This document shows positions 22,371 through 35,700 of a stretch of 64,000 nt of DNA, piece by piece. Under the pieces are notes generated by a model, which did no database searches, was not told the origin of the DNA, and worked only from the letters and a program-made list of their open reading frames with translations. The DNA is from Parelaphostrongylus tenuis. Lineage: Eukaryota > Nematoda > Chromadorea > Rhabditida > Metastrongylidae. Position numbers and translations under genes: made by a program. Where the stretch lies: positions 62,001 through 126,000 of the forward strand of contig JAHQIW010006933.1 in assembly GCA_019055375.1 (NCBI GenBank). Reading direction: 5' to 3'. Each line of letters begins with the position of its first letter. Position 1 is the stretch's first letter.

Positions 22371-22963
22371 GTTACTGTGATCCTATCGTGCTCAATCCAC
22401 TTATTCGATTGGTCTACTGACAGTTTATCCACAGTCAACTTGTTAATCTTACCGTGTTCTACACCTACAGTATCGCGTCAGTGCTAGCAATCACCTCAAA
22501 GAAGTTTAAAGCCAGTTCTAAACACAGGTGGTATTTAAGCATAAAAGCGCTCAATCTGTAGGCAGTTCCTGAGTACAAATGAATGCGAAACCGGTTGTTT
22601 CCCAGCGGTCTTTAGTCATATTCTTCGGAGACTTGGTAAATCGAAGATATCTATTCGTGAAAAACATGACAATCCCTAGAAGCTTATTAAGCAAAAGATC
22701 TGCTTATTTATGTGTACTACTTATCTACTGTACTGCACCTACTTAGTGACTATTCTCTACCTCATGGGAAATATTTTTGTGTCTTTTAACCCTATCGCAA
22801 GTTTATTGTCTTCCTTGGAGAAGAAGCAGGTCAGCCTAGCTAAAAATGAGAAGTCATCGTGAATTGGTTGAGACCTGATGACTGATGAATAATGGTTCTG
22901 TCCAAGTGTGTGCCTGTTTATATTTTTCGTGAATCTTTCCAACCGCCACCATATTCTGCATAT

Positions 22964-22985
22964 GTCGATCTACCGTAATCGGATC
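22964..22985 (+). promoter_or_regulatory. Conserved upstream box of intact gene
   Basis: GTCGATCTACCGTAATCGG lies about 36 bp before the ATG, nearer than in the palindrome 1 copies. It is preceded by TATTTTTCGTGAATCTT and GCCACCAT, also shared upstream of paralogues. Confidence 0.55.
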
Positions 22986-22999
22986 GCTCGCTATCTTTA

Positions 23000-23004
23000 T
23001 TTAG
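23000..23004 (+). promoter_or_regulatory. Candidate spliced-leader acceptor
   Basis: TTTAG after CTATCTTTA, 16 nt before the ATG at 23021. Position and sequence match the paralogues. Confidence 0.5.
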
Positions 23005-23020
23005 GTGAAGCTCTCCAACT

Positions 23021-24398
23021 ATGATGTTTCGCACAATACTTTTTGGCTTATTCGTCACAATTCACACACAGGTTCGACTAAGTATTGAGTTATCTGCTAT
23101 TATCTTCCTCTTTTTCTATTAAACTCAAGACATATCAAATAATCTTCAACCTTTTTCCTGCCAATCTTCCTGTAGATTTTAATGTCTTCAACTTTTAATA
23201 GTGGTTCCTTTGACTATCCCTTAGTCACCTGTTTCGTTCTGTAAAAATTGCATATGACTTTTCTTATGAAAAGAAACAGGTAATGAAGATCTATATATGA
23301 AGGATGGACTTCCATTATGTTATCGCATTTATTCAATGTTCTTGAATCGCTCATGTTTTCTTATGGGATGGAGATCGATGTGTTGAAATGAAACAACATT
23401 TGTGTAATGTAATTGAGACTGAAAAGAAGTATGTTAGGCGAGAACAATTTGCGAAAGATGTTTCTTGCAAATTCTGATCAAGGAGAGATAGAGCACTCCA
23501 TCATACTCAATTATTTTGCACCAACAATAGATGATATTCATGATATTCTTCTTTTCTTCTAAAATTCTTCGAAGTTTTCTCATTCTGTCATCGTCTATAC
23601 ACGAACGCTGCAAAATAAATTCTTATTTAGATCACCCTTCTATGACCAAAGTATAAGATGTAAATAAAAGAACGAGGCCGAAAATTATATAACTTTATAA
23701 GTGGTTCTGATTATTGATCAGTAACTTATTATACTTACTAATGCCACTCATCGATTTTGATTACAATGCCTTTTATTTCCTTAGATTCATTTTAGCATTC
23801 TCCAGCCTCCCTCAACACATTCGACAGCAGCTCTAGTCAATTTTCCAACGGAATGCTGCAGGTGAAATTGCATAAATCTCAGTTCAAAAAGAATTATAAT
23901 ATATATATTATAAGAAATATAAGAATAGAATATAAGAAAGAATAATAAGAAGAAAAAGAAAAAAAAGAAAAAGAATAAAAAATTCTAGGTGAAAATTCTT
24001 TATCTCTCAATCCATGTATCTCATATTTACAGGGTGGTGTGTTCAGTCCAGAATATGGGTACAACATAGTCACACAAATGACCAGAAAGACAAGAGACAC
24101 TCTTTCCAACCCTCTCGAACTGGATACCTTCAGTAGTATCAACACCGCTGATGGCGTCACTACTGTAACGGCGAACATCGGAGGGAAACGTTATAGCACA
24201 CAGCTGCCGCTTATCAGTACTTTCTACATGATCACCAACCGTACCAATTTCGGTGGCGAGCAAAGTGAGGAAGTTAGGATTACCATAAATGGTGACACTA
24301 CTGTATACACAACGAAGAACGGTAACACCGTTGTCACTGATCGCGATGGAAGAATCCGACCCGATGGTGGACCGTTTGGTGTGATTTCGATGGCTTGA
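23021..24398 (+). CDS. Predicted secreted protein, only intact family member
   Basis: Exon 1 (23021-23071) encodes the signal peptide MMFRTILFGLFVTIHTQ; a second in-frame ATG at 23024 is less likely because the first gives the family's 17-residue length. Exon 2 (23796-23861) encodes 22 Ser-rich residues ending NGMLQ. Exon 3 (24033-24398) encodes residues 40-160. Introns are 724 and 171 bp, all phase 0, with GT/AG ends. The mature protein has no Cys. Exon 3 opens GGVFSPEYG, then shows DTFSSINTADGVTTVTANIG, an LP motif, a glycosylation sequon N-R-T at 108-110, NGDTTVYTTKNGNTVVTDRDG and DGGP near the end. The alternating hydrophobic pattern suggests beta strands. Acts outside the cell by prediction. 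I recognise a family within the window but no known domain, so no function is assigned. Confidence 0.82.
23905..23985 (+). repeat. Purine-rich low-complexity run in intron 2
   Basis: An AT dinucleotide run followed by AAGAA/AATAA-type purine sequence, just upstream of the exon 3 acceptor of the intact gene. It is absent from the other paralogues. Confidence 0.7.
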
Positions 24399-24660
24399 CT
24401 CAGAAACGATCGATGTTTGGAAAATCTCGATTGCTACCAATACTATGAACATTATCATCAGCAGATCCAGTCCTACTTCTCTTCGTGGTGAAGTAAAGTA
24501 GAAAAAGGAAAACTCGCTGTTCTCCTTCTGCTTAGCATACGATTTAAGTCGCTTTTTCAAACTGCTAGTGCAAAGGTTATTGAAGTCATGGTAATAAAAG
24601 TCAGTACCAAATAAGTGGTGTACAGAAAGACATAAACATGATGTATGGTATCCTTTTGTC

Positions 24661-24666
24661 AATAAA
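24661..24666 (+). terminator. Candidate polyadenylation signal
   Basis: AATAAA 263 bases after the stop of the intact gene. It is the first perfect match downstream; use is inferred. Confidence 0.35.
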
Positions 24667-24669
24667 AAA

Positions 24670-26280
24670 GCGTGGATTTTCAATATACCAACTTTTTGTA
24701 GTTCTACCATTCCTGATAAAAAAAAACATGTGGTGAAGGAAAAAGAAGCAGATATGATGTCAGTATCAGGAATGAAGAAAGAATAAAAGTACAAGAAACT
24801 CGCTATAATCACCTTCAGTTAGTGATTGAATATTGCATAATGCGCCAATCACCTCTTCATTAGTTGTTAACATTTAATCATAATTCGAGAGCATTTCTAC
24901 ATATTAGATTGTGGTATGCAAGACGAGATTCAAGTCAAATTACGCGACAACGTGACCTCTATGTGAGTCATTTGCGTGGAAATTCCCGCCCGCATAATCT
25001 TCACATAAGCGTCACAGTTATCGCTTTAAGGCGCCGTTCTATGCGGCAGCTACGCAAAATTAGGCCACGTTGCTTAAACGTTATTGAGCTTGAAATTTCT
25101 ATGGAGCTGCCGACTCAGTTAACTGTAAATCTCTTTCACACCAAATCTTGGCTAGTCCTATCGTTGGCAACACATTTTATTAGTTAGAGTAAAAATACGA
25201 GGTCTTTGCGGGTAACTTTGACCAGTGACAGTAGCATAGTGAAAGAGATAGAAAGAAAACGGACCTCTCATAAGATTTCAGTCGGATTTTCGTATGACGG
25301 TGAGCAGATCGATAACGATAAAATGGTTCAGCCGTCAATTTTTGGTGTGAAATCGCCAAACATCTCTGAGAGAAGCGGATCACCACTTTATCGAACACCA
25401 AACGCTTGACAAAATTGCATATTCTCTCTCATTAAGCCCGATAGTGTCCGAAAAAAACAAATGTAAAGCTTCAGTGCTATTACAAACGATGATGTTCACT
25501 TAACACGTTCTATCTTGCAGGTTAGTAATAAGCGAAGAATCCAAAGGAATAAGAGTTTTGAGAGCGGTTTAATAGTTAAGGATGCGTAATACATTAGACT
25601 TTACCATGCATAGTAGAGGCGGCTGCATAGTATCTGGACAATGATTTGTGGCACGACCTAGGCAATGTTTCTATACAAGATTGGTCCTGTTTACCCCAAC
25701 TCTAAGATATGATTTGCTTGGTATTGTGGTGCAAGCTCGAGACAGAACTGATACTGCGTTATTTTGGGTATTTCCAATCACTGAATAGCGCTTCCACCAT
25801 GAAGTATAATCGCGTAAGGACGAAAACAGTCAAATGAAGGAAAATCATTTTTGCAGAATGCTAAGATAAAAAAGCATTACTAACGATATCGTGTGAGAAT
25901 TTTGTACATTCTCAACATATCTGCGTAACATTAATCTGATCGACATCACGTAGCTTTGAATACTTCGATATCCCACTTTGCCCATTGTAATGTATTCCTT
26001 ATGAAGAATAGCTTAACGTTTAGTGGCTAAACGATTGAAACAATTATCACACTCAATGTTTAAAGTTAGAGACTCTAGCTGATCGAGAGTTGGAATCAAC
26101 AACAAGGAAATCCCACAGCAGATTCCGCTTCATAAACCTGCACCAGACCCAACTTCTCCAAATGGAATTAAAACTAGATAAACTAAACTAAACTGAAATA
26201 GATAAACTTCTTTGAATAACAATTCAAGTTGAAATTAAGTGCGAAGAAAGAAAAGTTCAATGGGTTAGACATCATCATAA
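24670..26280. other. Unassigned stretch
   Basis: No supported gene, no repeat recognised from elsewhere in the window. Short open frames on both strands have unremarkable composition. Confidence 0.4.
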
Positions 26281-26284
26281 GTGA

Positions 26285-26600
26285 GTTTATTCTGAACAAA
26301 ACGAGCAGAGCTCTTGGCATCGATCAAAAGTTGACAGGCACGCCATGAATTCGTCTTCAATTTTCAAGTTTTCTGGAAGTGATTGAATGCATATATTGCT
26401 CTTACAGGGACTGGCTGTGGTCTACAATTACACCAGGTCAATGCTATCTATCCTCCCAGACAAGTCTTCTACCAATTCAACGATCCCGAAGAGATAAAAG
26501 GCTTTGGTGAGCCTCAAGCGTGCAATAGAACTACTGATCACGCGTGCGACACAGGACACCTCGAAACCACTGCGTCACTCGCGCCCCTTCGTTTTGGATA
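26285..26600 (-). mobile_element. SINE family S1
   Basis: Same order as other S1 copies on the minus strand: a degraded tRNA-like head at the right end (gagtgacgcagtggtttcgag), body, and a tail starting at the agctcttggcatcgatcaa phrase. Confidence 0.75.
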
Positions 26601-26604
26601 CACG

Positions 26605-29600
26605 ATTGAGAACTCAACGTGCTTTTTACAAATCATGGAAGAGAAATGATAAGGGAATTGCTACAATATACGGTGGCTTACCAGTGTGTCAAACTCTTCC
26701 ATAAATTGCCTACTCTACGGCACGAAATGTGTGATCCCGCAAAAATGAAAGTCTTGTGTTATTTAGGTGCGGAAACACACTAGCGAGCGAACCAGTGTGT
26801 AATGCAACGTATTTGTAATCACTTCGTTACACCTGCTCTTATCACAATCCATTTGACAATGTCTTTAGAAATTTAGGATCCACGACTAGTGGGAACACTC
26901 AGGCTAGGCCATTCTTGAGAAAGATGATTACATTTATCTATATAAACACCGTTCGATTTGTTCATTGTGCATTCTCTATAGTCAGGTTTTTCATAGGCTG
27001 TTTTTACTTGGCACCGTTTACGACAGTTATTTCCTTCAGGTAAGTTTGGTGACGGCTAAAAGTGGCACTCAGGTAATCTGGAAATAATCCAGAAATTGAT
27101 GCGAACATAACAAATTGGCTTAGTAAGATGCATCTACTTACCGTATAATCGAAATTGACCTCTATGACAACTATCACCTATTCAGGGTTTATGGTCAGTG
27201 AGAAATTTGTTTAGTAAACCACTGCGATGGTATATAGAATAATTTTCATTGAGCAGAGACCAGAATGTTGAGAAGCTTTTTTTAGTACAAAACTTGTTGA
27301 TCTTTTGGCGTTTCTCCTTCTTGAACACCTGGCTAAGTCAAATTGACATATAATCACCTCAAAGGTATTTTTCATAATCCAAGTAGATAAAATTTGATCC
27401 TTAAATGTTTACTCGCATAGTAAACAGTTGCTCTTCGATCTACAAGAATTTTCTTTATGCGCTCCATTTAGCAGTGTTATAATATCACATTTATAAGCAG
27501 TGATGTTGAGTGATATTCAAAACATTCAACCCCAGGGCAAAACTTGAACCTATGTTCCACCCATACCGAAGAGTGTGTTGGCACTACACCTTCTACATTC
27601 CGCTATGATTTAAACGAAGCCTTTTTTTGCTGTGGTTCATAGCTTCTTCTTTTACCCTTCAAATATAAAACTATCGCTTGCGAGAAACCGTCTCGTGCAG
27701 TCGCCATTGTGTGCAGAGGAGGGAGGCAGAAGAATGCATGTTCTTCTACACTATCTCCATCCTGTTTCAGCCCATAGGAAAAAAGAGGATTTTTTCCTTA
27801 TTTTGAAGCTTTGGAAATTATTTCATAGCTCAAATCTCGGCAATGTTACTGTCAAACTGGTTTTATGAGAAAAACTTTTTAATGCGATCTAGCAGTTAAA
27901 CCAATATTATGTTAACATACTAAGGAATCTTTCCGCGAACTAAGTTTTGCCTCTAGATTTTCAGTTGTCATTCGGTAGCGTAGATCTCGGCGCTTTGATG
28001 GCATACTTGGCTTCATAGGAGGAATTCTTAGTGTGCCGTAGAAGCCAAAAGAATATTGGACTTCGCACTTGGCGCGCATTCTTTGTTCCCATATGTGGAT
28101 GGGATTTCCCAGCATGGCACCAAGCCACCGCGCTTTCACAGCACAGTGATTATTTAATTGCATAAATTAGATTATTCTGGAGCTAATTGTGCAAAAACCC
28201 TATTTTGTTGTCGGTGGGCTGGGTATTGATTTTCATTCTGTGTTGTCAAATAACCTCGCTAATAAGTCTAAACCTAAGCAGCCGAAGCCTATACACGAAA
28301 AGCAGAAAAAGTGTAGAGGAAATTTGGAGTATTAGATTCATACACTCTACCTAGAGTGTTCCCTAAATAGGAGGAAAAAGTCTTTATTTGCTAACAAATA
28401 AAGAACGCTACATGTTAATGCGCTACGCGACTAGCCGGCAAGAGATGCACTCTGAGTGCAAAAGCCCAATCTTCTTTTGGCTTCCACAGCGCATTAAGTT
28501 TCTCCAAAAAGCAAGTACACCATCAGAATTGCTGTGTCTTAAGCTATCAAATGACTGGTAAAAGTAAAGTGGAAAAAATATGTAGCGAGTAATCCCTAGA
28601 TAAAACGTAATTTATTTATACCGTTACACTGCACTAATTTTTCAAAAACCGAGTGCACCGTTGAATTGCGACTTAAGCTCCCGGATGATTACTAAAACTT
28701 CGGAAAAGACGACAAATAAGTTTTTTCAAGGAAGCTGAAGCAGTGGTGGCAATAACGAAAATAATCAGGAAAAAAAACTGTAGCATGAAGTGCAAAACAG
28801 CCATTTCCAATGCTCGCGAAAGTATAACACTTCAGAATAGGTTCCAAGGAAAATCTATAATACAAGCGCAAGTCTACTTTCAATTCGAATAAAATATGTA
28901 TAGCTATCAAACGCTGTTTAGAAAGGGCAAATTTCAGAAAATCAGTAGCAGTGATCAAAATACTGTTAAATACTCAGATGCCGATTAGTTCTCATCTGCT
29001 TGAATGATCTATGAATTAGTTAAAATTGCGTAAAATGCCCAAACAAGAGGGATGGTGATTTCATGAGTTTGAGTGCGCTCTAGGTAATTTTATATTTTAC
29101 ACGTTTTCAAGTCTGCGGAGATGAACATACTGGTGTAAAGCGTAAACCACTTGTTACCAGATTGAAAAAGCAAATAGCTGGTAACACTGAAAATAAATCA
29201 GAGACCGCGATGAAGAGGTAGGACATTCATAACCGGGAAGATTTTGATGTATAAGTTATATTTTAGGCTAAGAATATAAAGTTCTGGCGTGTAAAATTCT
29301 CAAAGCATTTCGGATGTATTCTAAAACCAAAAAAGAACTGGAAGCATAAAAGCTTGTTATCACGGATGACCTCGACTCAAATTTCATATCGAATTTTAAC
29401 CAGGCCAGGTGTACTCCTGCCCCTAAGAGACTCCATGTGGTTGTTCTTACATATAAACTAAAGAACCTTAAAACAACAAAAAAGTCTGCATTCAATGAAA
29501 AATTACAATACGATCAAATAACTACGTATTGAGCTTTATTTGTTTGTGTTGTGGGAGAGTTTATTTGAGCAGAATTCGTACTAATTCTTGTTCAAAGCAT

Positions 29601-29760
29601 GGAAATATCAAGTTGTTGACAATCCAATCAGTCAAACATCTCCACTGCCTCTTTAGAAAAATTCACCAGACCCAGATTTCAACCGCATCAAGCACAAAAT
29701 CAATTCTCAACATAATAACCGCCTTTCACATAGCTTTCACTGAATAATACAGGTGGAGAT
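26605..29760. other. No gene seen; worn repeats
   Basis: About 28230-28960 carries diverged copies of repeats shared with 38640-39080 and 63290-63990, marked by a CTAAGCAGCC phrase and later by the 140-180 bp unit. The rest is unassigned AT-rich sequence. Confidence 0.45.
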
Positions 29761-29779
29761 CGCCGGGGAGAGATCACAT

Positions 29780-29940
29780 GGGCTTGCAATGCACCTCATC
29801 TACCAAAACATTAGCCCTATACACTCGTTCATATCACGAGTATTTAGAATGCCTCTATAGAATGCCTCGTGATCACTCGTGATATAGAATAGAACAAAAA
29901 CTGCTGCTTTTGATAGATGAAGTGCATTACTAATCCATGT
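29780..29940. repeat. Small foldback element
   Basis: Arms tgcaatgcacctcatctacc and gatagatgaagtgcattac pair across a core that itself holds an inner inverted repeat (tatcacgagt and actcgtgata). Confidence 0.6.
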
Positions 29941-30074
29941 ATTCGCTGTTCGGTGATTTCCACTTGAATTATCCACTCAGAGACATATAAAAAGCGATGA
30001 GTATGTTGAGAATTGACTTTGTGGTTGTTGCGATTGGAATCTGGATTTGGTTATTTTTTCTAGAAGAGCGATAG

Positions 30075-30560
30075 TGCAACACACGAGTTTCGGCCTTCCA
30101 GTCTCGTCAGTTGCACGATGCCTTTTCGTTCAGTAAGTTCCTTGGGAATTTACCCCTATGTTGAGGACTCCGATGGCGAACCTTTATACTCAAAGTACGG
30201 TGAACGGTCACCGGATCTTCCTTCAAAGTGCTTGATCATCGAATGCTTGACATTTAGCTGATACATAGACATATGCAGCAAACAAGACAATCGACTATTT
30301 TGAGACCACTCTTAAGAACTTTGCGCGATTGTTTTACCATATATTGAGTGTAAAATGATCACATCCGATTTCTCCATATAGGAGTAGATCCCCAATGAAG
30401 TGACGGGACTAAAAGGCGTCGTGCAACTGACGAGGCTGGAAAGCCGAAACATTTGTCTTGCAGCATGTAAGTGTCCACAACAGAGCTTATGAATCACGTA
30501 AAACACGTATCAGATTATACTGTTCCTGAGCGAGGTCTCGATGTGGTCGATTGCAATGAT
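30075..30560. repeat. Foldback element, cacgtgtttcggc type (F1)
   Basis: The left arm (cgagtttcggccttccagtctcgtcagttgcac) and the right arm (gtgcaactgacgaggctggaaagccgaaac) are near-complementary, spaced by about 250 bp. The right flank contains gcgaggtctcgatg, the outer repeat of the F1 family found again at 43684-44000 and 53430-54030. Confidence 0.75.
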
Positions 30561-31709
30561 TATTGCATAGTGCGATCCCGCTATCATATTACCAGCATTA
30601 AGCCATATGGAATTCAAGTTACCCACGTTTGGGATATTCACGTGTACTTATTAGTTTGCGAAGTGGCCTCAGACCGGCGACATTGCGAAGGAGAATATCG
30701 AAGTAAAGGCGCCAGCGAATTCTTAATATTCATATTTATATATGGCGATGAAATGGATCGTAACCAGTCCTTTTCCGTCTTTTTTTCCGTCTGCCTGAAC
30801 GCTGCCAAATATATTCGAGCTTCTCTAAATTTGTTCAGACCACAATGTCGTCCGACCATTGTTTTGCAGTAAATTTAGCTACTCTACTCCCACAAATTCT
30901 TTTTAGCTGATGAGTTGCGCTATATTAGGGATATAAATCTGTGAGTAGGTGTCTTGTTCGCTGTCTCACCTAGGTTGACGAGCTCAATCTGGACTTGATC
31001 GTTGCCCACCTCAAATCAAAATCTGACGTGTTCAGAAGATTGTTCTGGACTTGCTTCATTCAATCAAATAAGTATTGATGTCAGTAACTTTTTCCTGTCA
31101 TTGAAAAATATATTATGGCATGCAAGAGCTTTATTAATGATTACCTGTCAGTGCACTGGCATTACGAACAATATTTGAGTTCAAACTGAAAAAATTTCAG
31201 AAAATTGTTTTGTAAGTTCTGCATATGAATTCGTTGTTCAGTATAGTCGCATAAAATATTTTAAGCCTTTAATGAGGTCTGGATAGGGTTTCTAGTGGAA
31301 TACGTAAGTTTCGGTTTTCTCGCAAACCTCATCACTGCACATGATTTACATCTATACTGAGTTTTAAGCGAGGTCTCAAAATACTCGACTGGAAGAAATT
31401 AGTTCTATCTCGCATTCGCTTAGAAATAGCTAATGAAAGTTATTCAAAAGATATATACGTTAGAAGGAGCCACATTCGACTCAATTTGGAGAGTTCACAA
31501 AACAAACAGTGATAAATAACGCGCCGTGGAATCTTGAATATCACAAGGCGCACATTATGATTTAAGTAAAGATTAACGTCATAAATTAATGAGAAATGCG
31601 ACTAAAATAAGGCCAAATCTCATACACTAATGTATCTTTTTTCTGGACACTTACCTATGATCGGGCGGAAGTTTAGATATTTGAAGAAGTATTTCCCAAT
31701 GGATAAAAA

Positions 31710-32580
31710 TTTCCATCTGACTATTAACAATGATTTGAAAACATAGATTTCGGAAAATTCAAAAGTGTCTCTGTTTCTCAGAGGAATTCTTACAGCGCCG
31801 TAGCATAAAAAAAATTATGTTTTGTACGCGTCACTCCTTATTGCATTTGTATTTTGCAAGAAGAGCTCTTTTCTCAGATGTTATTAATCACTCGATAGCG
31901 TGAGTCGCAGAAAATTTGTATATGTGTTTTTTATGCAAAAAGAGCTTCCTGCAGCGCTGTAGCAGAGAGCATGTTCTGTAACACACACTCGTCTTTCTCA
32001 CAGTACACAGCTATTTTCTTAGATTATCAATAATCAATCGATAGCGTAAGTTTCGGTACTTCGGAAACGCCTTCAGAAAGACCGTTTTACTGCACTGTAA
32101 CAGAACTAGGTTGAGCTTCAAACATGCCGCACTGCTTTTTGGCTACGTTGTACGAGTGGCTGTGCATTGATAAAATCGATCGATGGATGTTTCATGACCG
32201 CCATTAACATGTGAAATGCGATTGTTCCTAACAAATATAGAAATTTTTCTCATTTACACTTCGAAAAACTCCCAATAAAGCGTATGACTCTGATAATCCA
32301 ATTTCTTGTACATGTATATACGCATTTCGTGTATGGACTTAGGCTGCCTAGGGTCAAGACTTGGTAGTGAGTTTATTTCGCAAAACAATGAAAATGAAAA
32401 GCCTAGGCCCACAAAAATCAGGAATAAACTTTATTCTAAAGTTCCAATGCAAGAAAATCAGTGATTCTCTTCTGAGCGGAGAAAAGCTCCAATAATAAGG
32501 AAACGCTAGCGATAGCCTGCGGCGCGTGAAACCGCATTTTTTCCACTTTTGACTATATAAGAAGGCCTTCTTAGAAAACA
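31710..32580. repeat. Degenerate 140-180 bp repeat array
   Basis: GCGCCGTAGCAT at about 31795, GCGCTGTAGCAG at 31954 and GCACTGTAACAG at 32092 mark successive units about 140-160 bp apart, each with an AATCACTCGATAGCGT-like phrase. The inverted partner is 63120-63900. Confidence 0.7.
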
Positions 32581-32712
32581 ATCACAATTTTGCATCCAAA
32601 TTTTACGCTCCAGTGATTGCTCGTGATCCAAGAGAGAGCTTGCCGATGAGATACCCTGTTTTTACGTCTGTATGTTTTTGTGAATCCTTGCAATCTTCGC
32701 TGTAATATCTAT

Positions 32713-32732
32713 GTGCCAATCTACCTAAGTCC
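32713..32732 (+). promoter_or_regulatory. Upstream box, diverged
   Basis: GTGCCAATCTACCTAAGTCC, a weaker form of the family box, immediately before the TTTAG acceptor. Confidence 0.4.
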
Positions 32733-32734
32733 TG

Positions 32735-32739
32735 TTTAG
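32735..32739 (+). promoter_or_regulatory. Candidate spliced-leader acceptor
   Basis: TTTAG 16 nt before the ATG at 32756, as in the other family members. Confidence 0.45.
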
Positions 32740-32755
32740 CCGAACTGTTTTGACC

Positions 32756-35700
32756 ATGATACTTTGTGCAGTATTTGTTGGCGCATTCGTCACAACTGAC
32801 GCTCAGGTTTGACCAGTTGACTCAATAATCTTACGTTTTTACTTTGTTTTTTTCCTCTCCGCTTATTTTTTGTTCTTTATTAGCCAAAAAAGTTACAGAA
32901 ATATATTCAAGCTGCATCACTAACTGTATTGTTGTAAGCTTCGCTAATATTCAATAAATAATATCAAAAATACCTCAGAATGGCTAAACAGAAGAAAATA
33001 CTCAGTTACAGAAATCTATAATTGAGAGAGTCTCATAATTTGTTTTCAACCCATTTGGGGACATGACTCTCCTCAGGTGCACGGTTGTTTGAAGGCCCTC
33101 TTCGCTGGACAAGACTATTCTCCCTAGCTTTTAGTTATAATTCAAAAGCTTAGATCTCAATAATTTCGCCACTGTGCTTGTTTTCTGAAAGGCTTTTTGA
33201 CTGCGTTGTAGTAGCAGCGAGGGATCACCTTCAGCGTGCAATTTTTGTTTGATTAGGACATGTAGATGGTTTTCCATTGAAAATTCAGTAACAATTCCAG
33301 GGCATAAATTCTGACAATTGAACCAAATTTGATTTTTAGAAAAGTCTCCATGTAGCGCTGCAAGACTGAATACGAGGTCACGTTTTATCCTCAAGGTTTT
33401 CGCCGCAAATAAGAGTTATAGTAGAGATGTTCGGCGAGACACACGATCGATGGTCGATGATTTGATTACGCTTCCAGAAAGCATCAAGCCTTTCATCCAA
33501 TCCGATCAGTGAATAAGACCAGACTTTTCTGAAAGATTGGAAGCACTGACCTGATGCATCGATAGGCCAGCTCAGGATGTTGTAAGGGCCAGATGAGCAT
33601 TCAACCACTTCAAACGAAGCGAAAATTGAAGGCGAATGTATGCCGCTTTCTTTAGAGATTGATCGTTGCCGAAAGCTTTGTTCTTCAGCAATTGTTTATC
33701 GATTTAAGCTATAAAACTGCAAAGGGGATTCACTGAAAAAAGATGAGTAGTGGAGAGGTCAGCATCAAATCATTCAGATAGTTAATTCAATAACTTTTTA
33801 GAGGTTTTAAAACGCTTTTACGAGATCTTAAATACAAGTATCTGGATGAAATAGCGCCCTATCAATATAAATGAGTCAAAAGAGAGCCATACAATTATAG
33901 TTTGACTTGAAAAGAAGACAACCTATGGACTGGAAAGCCGCCTATCCTCTAACTCCGGCATTACAAATTACTCATATACCTTGATAATTGAGCGAAACCA
34001 CGAAGTTGGTTAAAAAAAAAGCTTATTTATTTCCTTTGGCTGACGCTTCGACTCATTTTGACTTTGTCGTCAATTGATCGGAGCCGATGCTTCACAGTCG
34101 TTTGTCCTGGCTGTGACGCTCGCCTTCGTTGTCGTTTGAGTCGCGCCTTCTTCGAAGGGGCACTGCTTAAATGAGGAACTCACTCAGCCAGCAGTGAAGA
34201 CGAAATATCGGCTCTCAGGGTGAAGAAATGCTTGGAGACGTCAGTCGCGGAAACAATATTGTTTTTACTAACTCTGTGCAAAGATTACGCCCTTGATTTT
34301 TGACCTATATCGTTAGCAACGCCTGAAGCATGAGTAACATGAGGGGTTCATCTCCCGCTCGAGGTTCAAAGTTTTTCCTCTCACTCAAGGGTTCATTCTG
34401 ATTATAAGGGAGCAAATGAGAAATAGATCTCATTTGCTGAACAGGAAACTTTCATTGGAGTGTCAGCAATCATTCGAATGTTTGAATCCCTAGCTAGAAC
34501 CCTCGTGTTTGGTTTTTTTAGAACATCATTTTATAACGCTATAAAATATAGAATAAAATTGTGTTTCACAGAACCACGTGTTTTTTTCCTTATCTCGCTT
34601 ATATTACGCTAGACAAATTTCCTTCCTTAGAGTGCTAGTACTTACTGGATAGCACAAGAAGTTTCTAATACTCAGAAATGTTTATGCTTTTAGAAGGCTC
34701 TTTTGATAGCGCTTTAGGAGAAAGAAAAAACTTGTGCTTCACACCTCGCCGCACAGAGTGCTTTCATAAGACTATGACTAACCATTCGATGTCGTTAGTT
34801 CCAGTGTTGCAGCACTTTGCTCAATTTTTAGAAATACTGTTTAGCAATGAAAATCAGTCGAGTTGTACATTTTCGGCAGCTTTGTTTGTCGATCAGTTCA
34901 TGGGATCGGGGGGAGGGTCGATCGTGTTTGAAATAATGTTATCCAATTGGGAATTTTTTTACAGCATCGACCAAAATTTTGGATAAAAGCGTATGACCTT
35001 GATACTATGGGAAATTCTCCTTCACGCTGATATTCTTTTTGTGCTTCCAGCGAATTATACGCATATAGAAATGAGCGCACGATCACAAATAACCCGTTCA
35101 ACATTATTGGATATATCGCTACAACATCATCACATTGCTACAAATGTGGTGATTTATGAAATCCTAGTACTAATCCAGTCGTTTCACTAGCATTATGATT
35201 TTAGAGCTATTCCAGTCTCTTGGAAGCCCTTCCATTACTACATCACCGAATACGAAGTTAGGAAAGACATTATATGTATTTTATGCTTTTGAGTTAACCA
35301 AGTTTTTATTTGAAAAGTAGCGATTCTTTGGTTATGTTGCCTTTCAACACTACGGGACTCTTTCAGTCCTCTTTCTTTCAGATATTTCCTAGCGGATATA
35401 CAAATTTCATTGACCCCTTCAAGAGCCGCTTCAATCCTGCTCGCGATGGAATGTTTCAGGTATATTTGTGAATAGTCGTTTCCACATCATTACCTTGTCT
35501 GATCAGTTCCACAGTTTTTTTTTTCATTACGCGGTTCCTAGCACTTGTGAGCGCACATTTATTAGACCACGGCCTCTCGAGTAACTGACTCATTACAGGT
35601 AGAGAATTATGAAAGAAAAATAATAAGGCGGTTTACTTATTATTACTTCCAAGTTGCACGACATCTTCAGAGTACCTTGTTTACTCCAGACTGGGTGGCT

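Noticed and set aside
24027..24812. Longest open frame in the window, 261 codons on the minus strand
   Set aside because: It is antisense to exon 3 of the intact gene. Shorter antisense frames lie opposite exon 3 in two paralogues, as expected from conserved sense codons. Its remainder is Phe- and Ser-rich with no domain.
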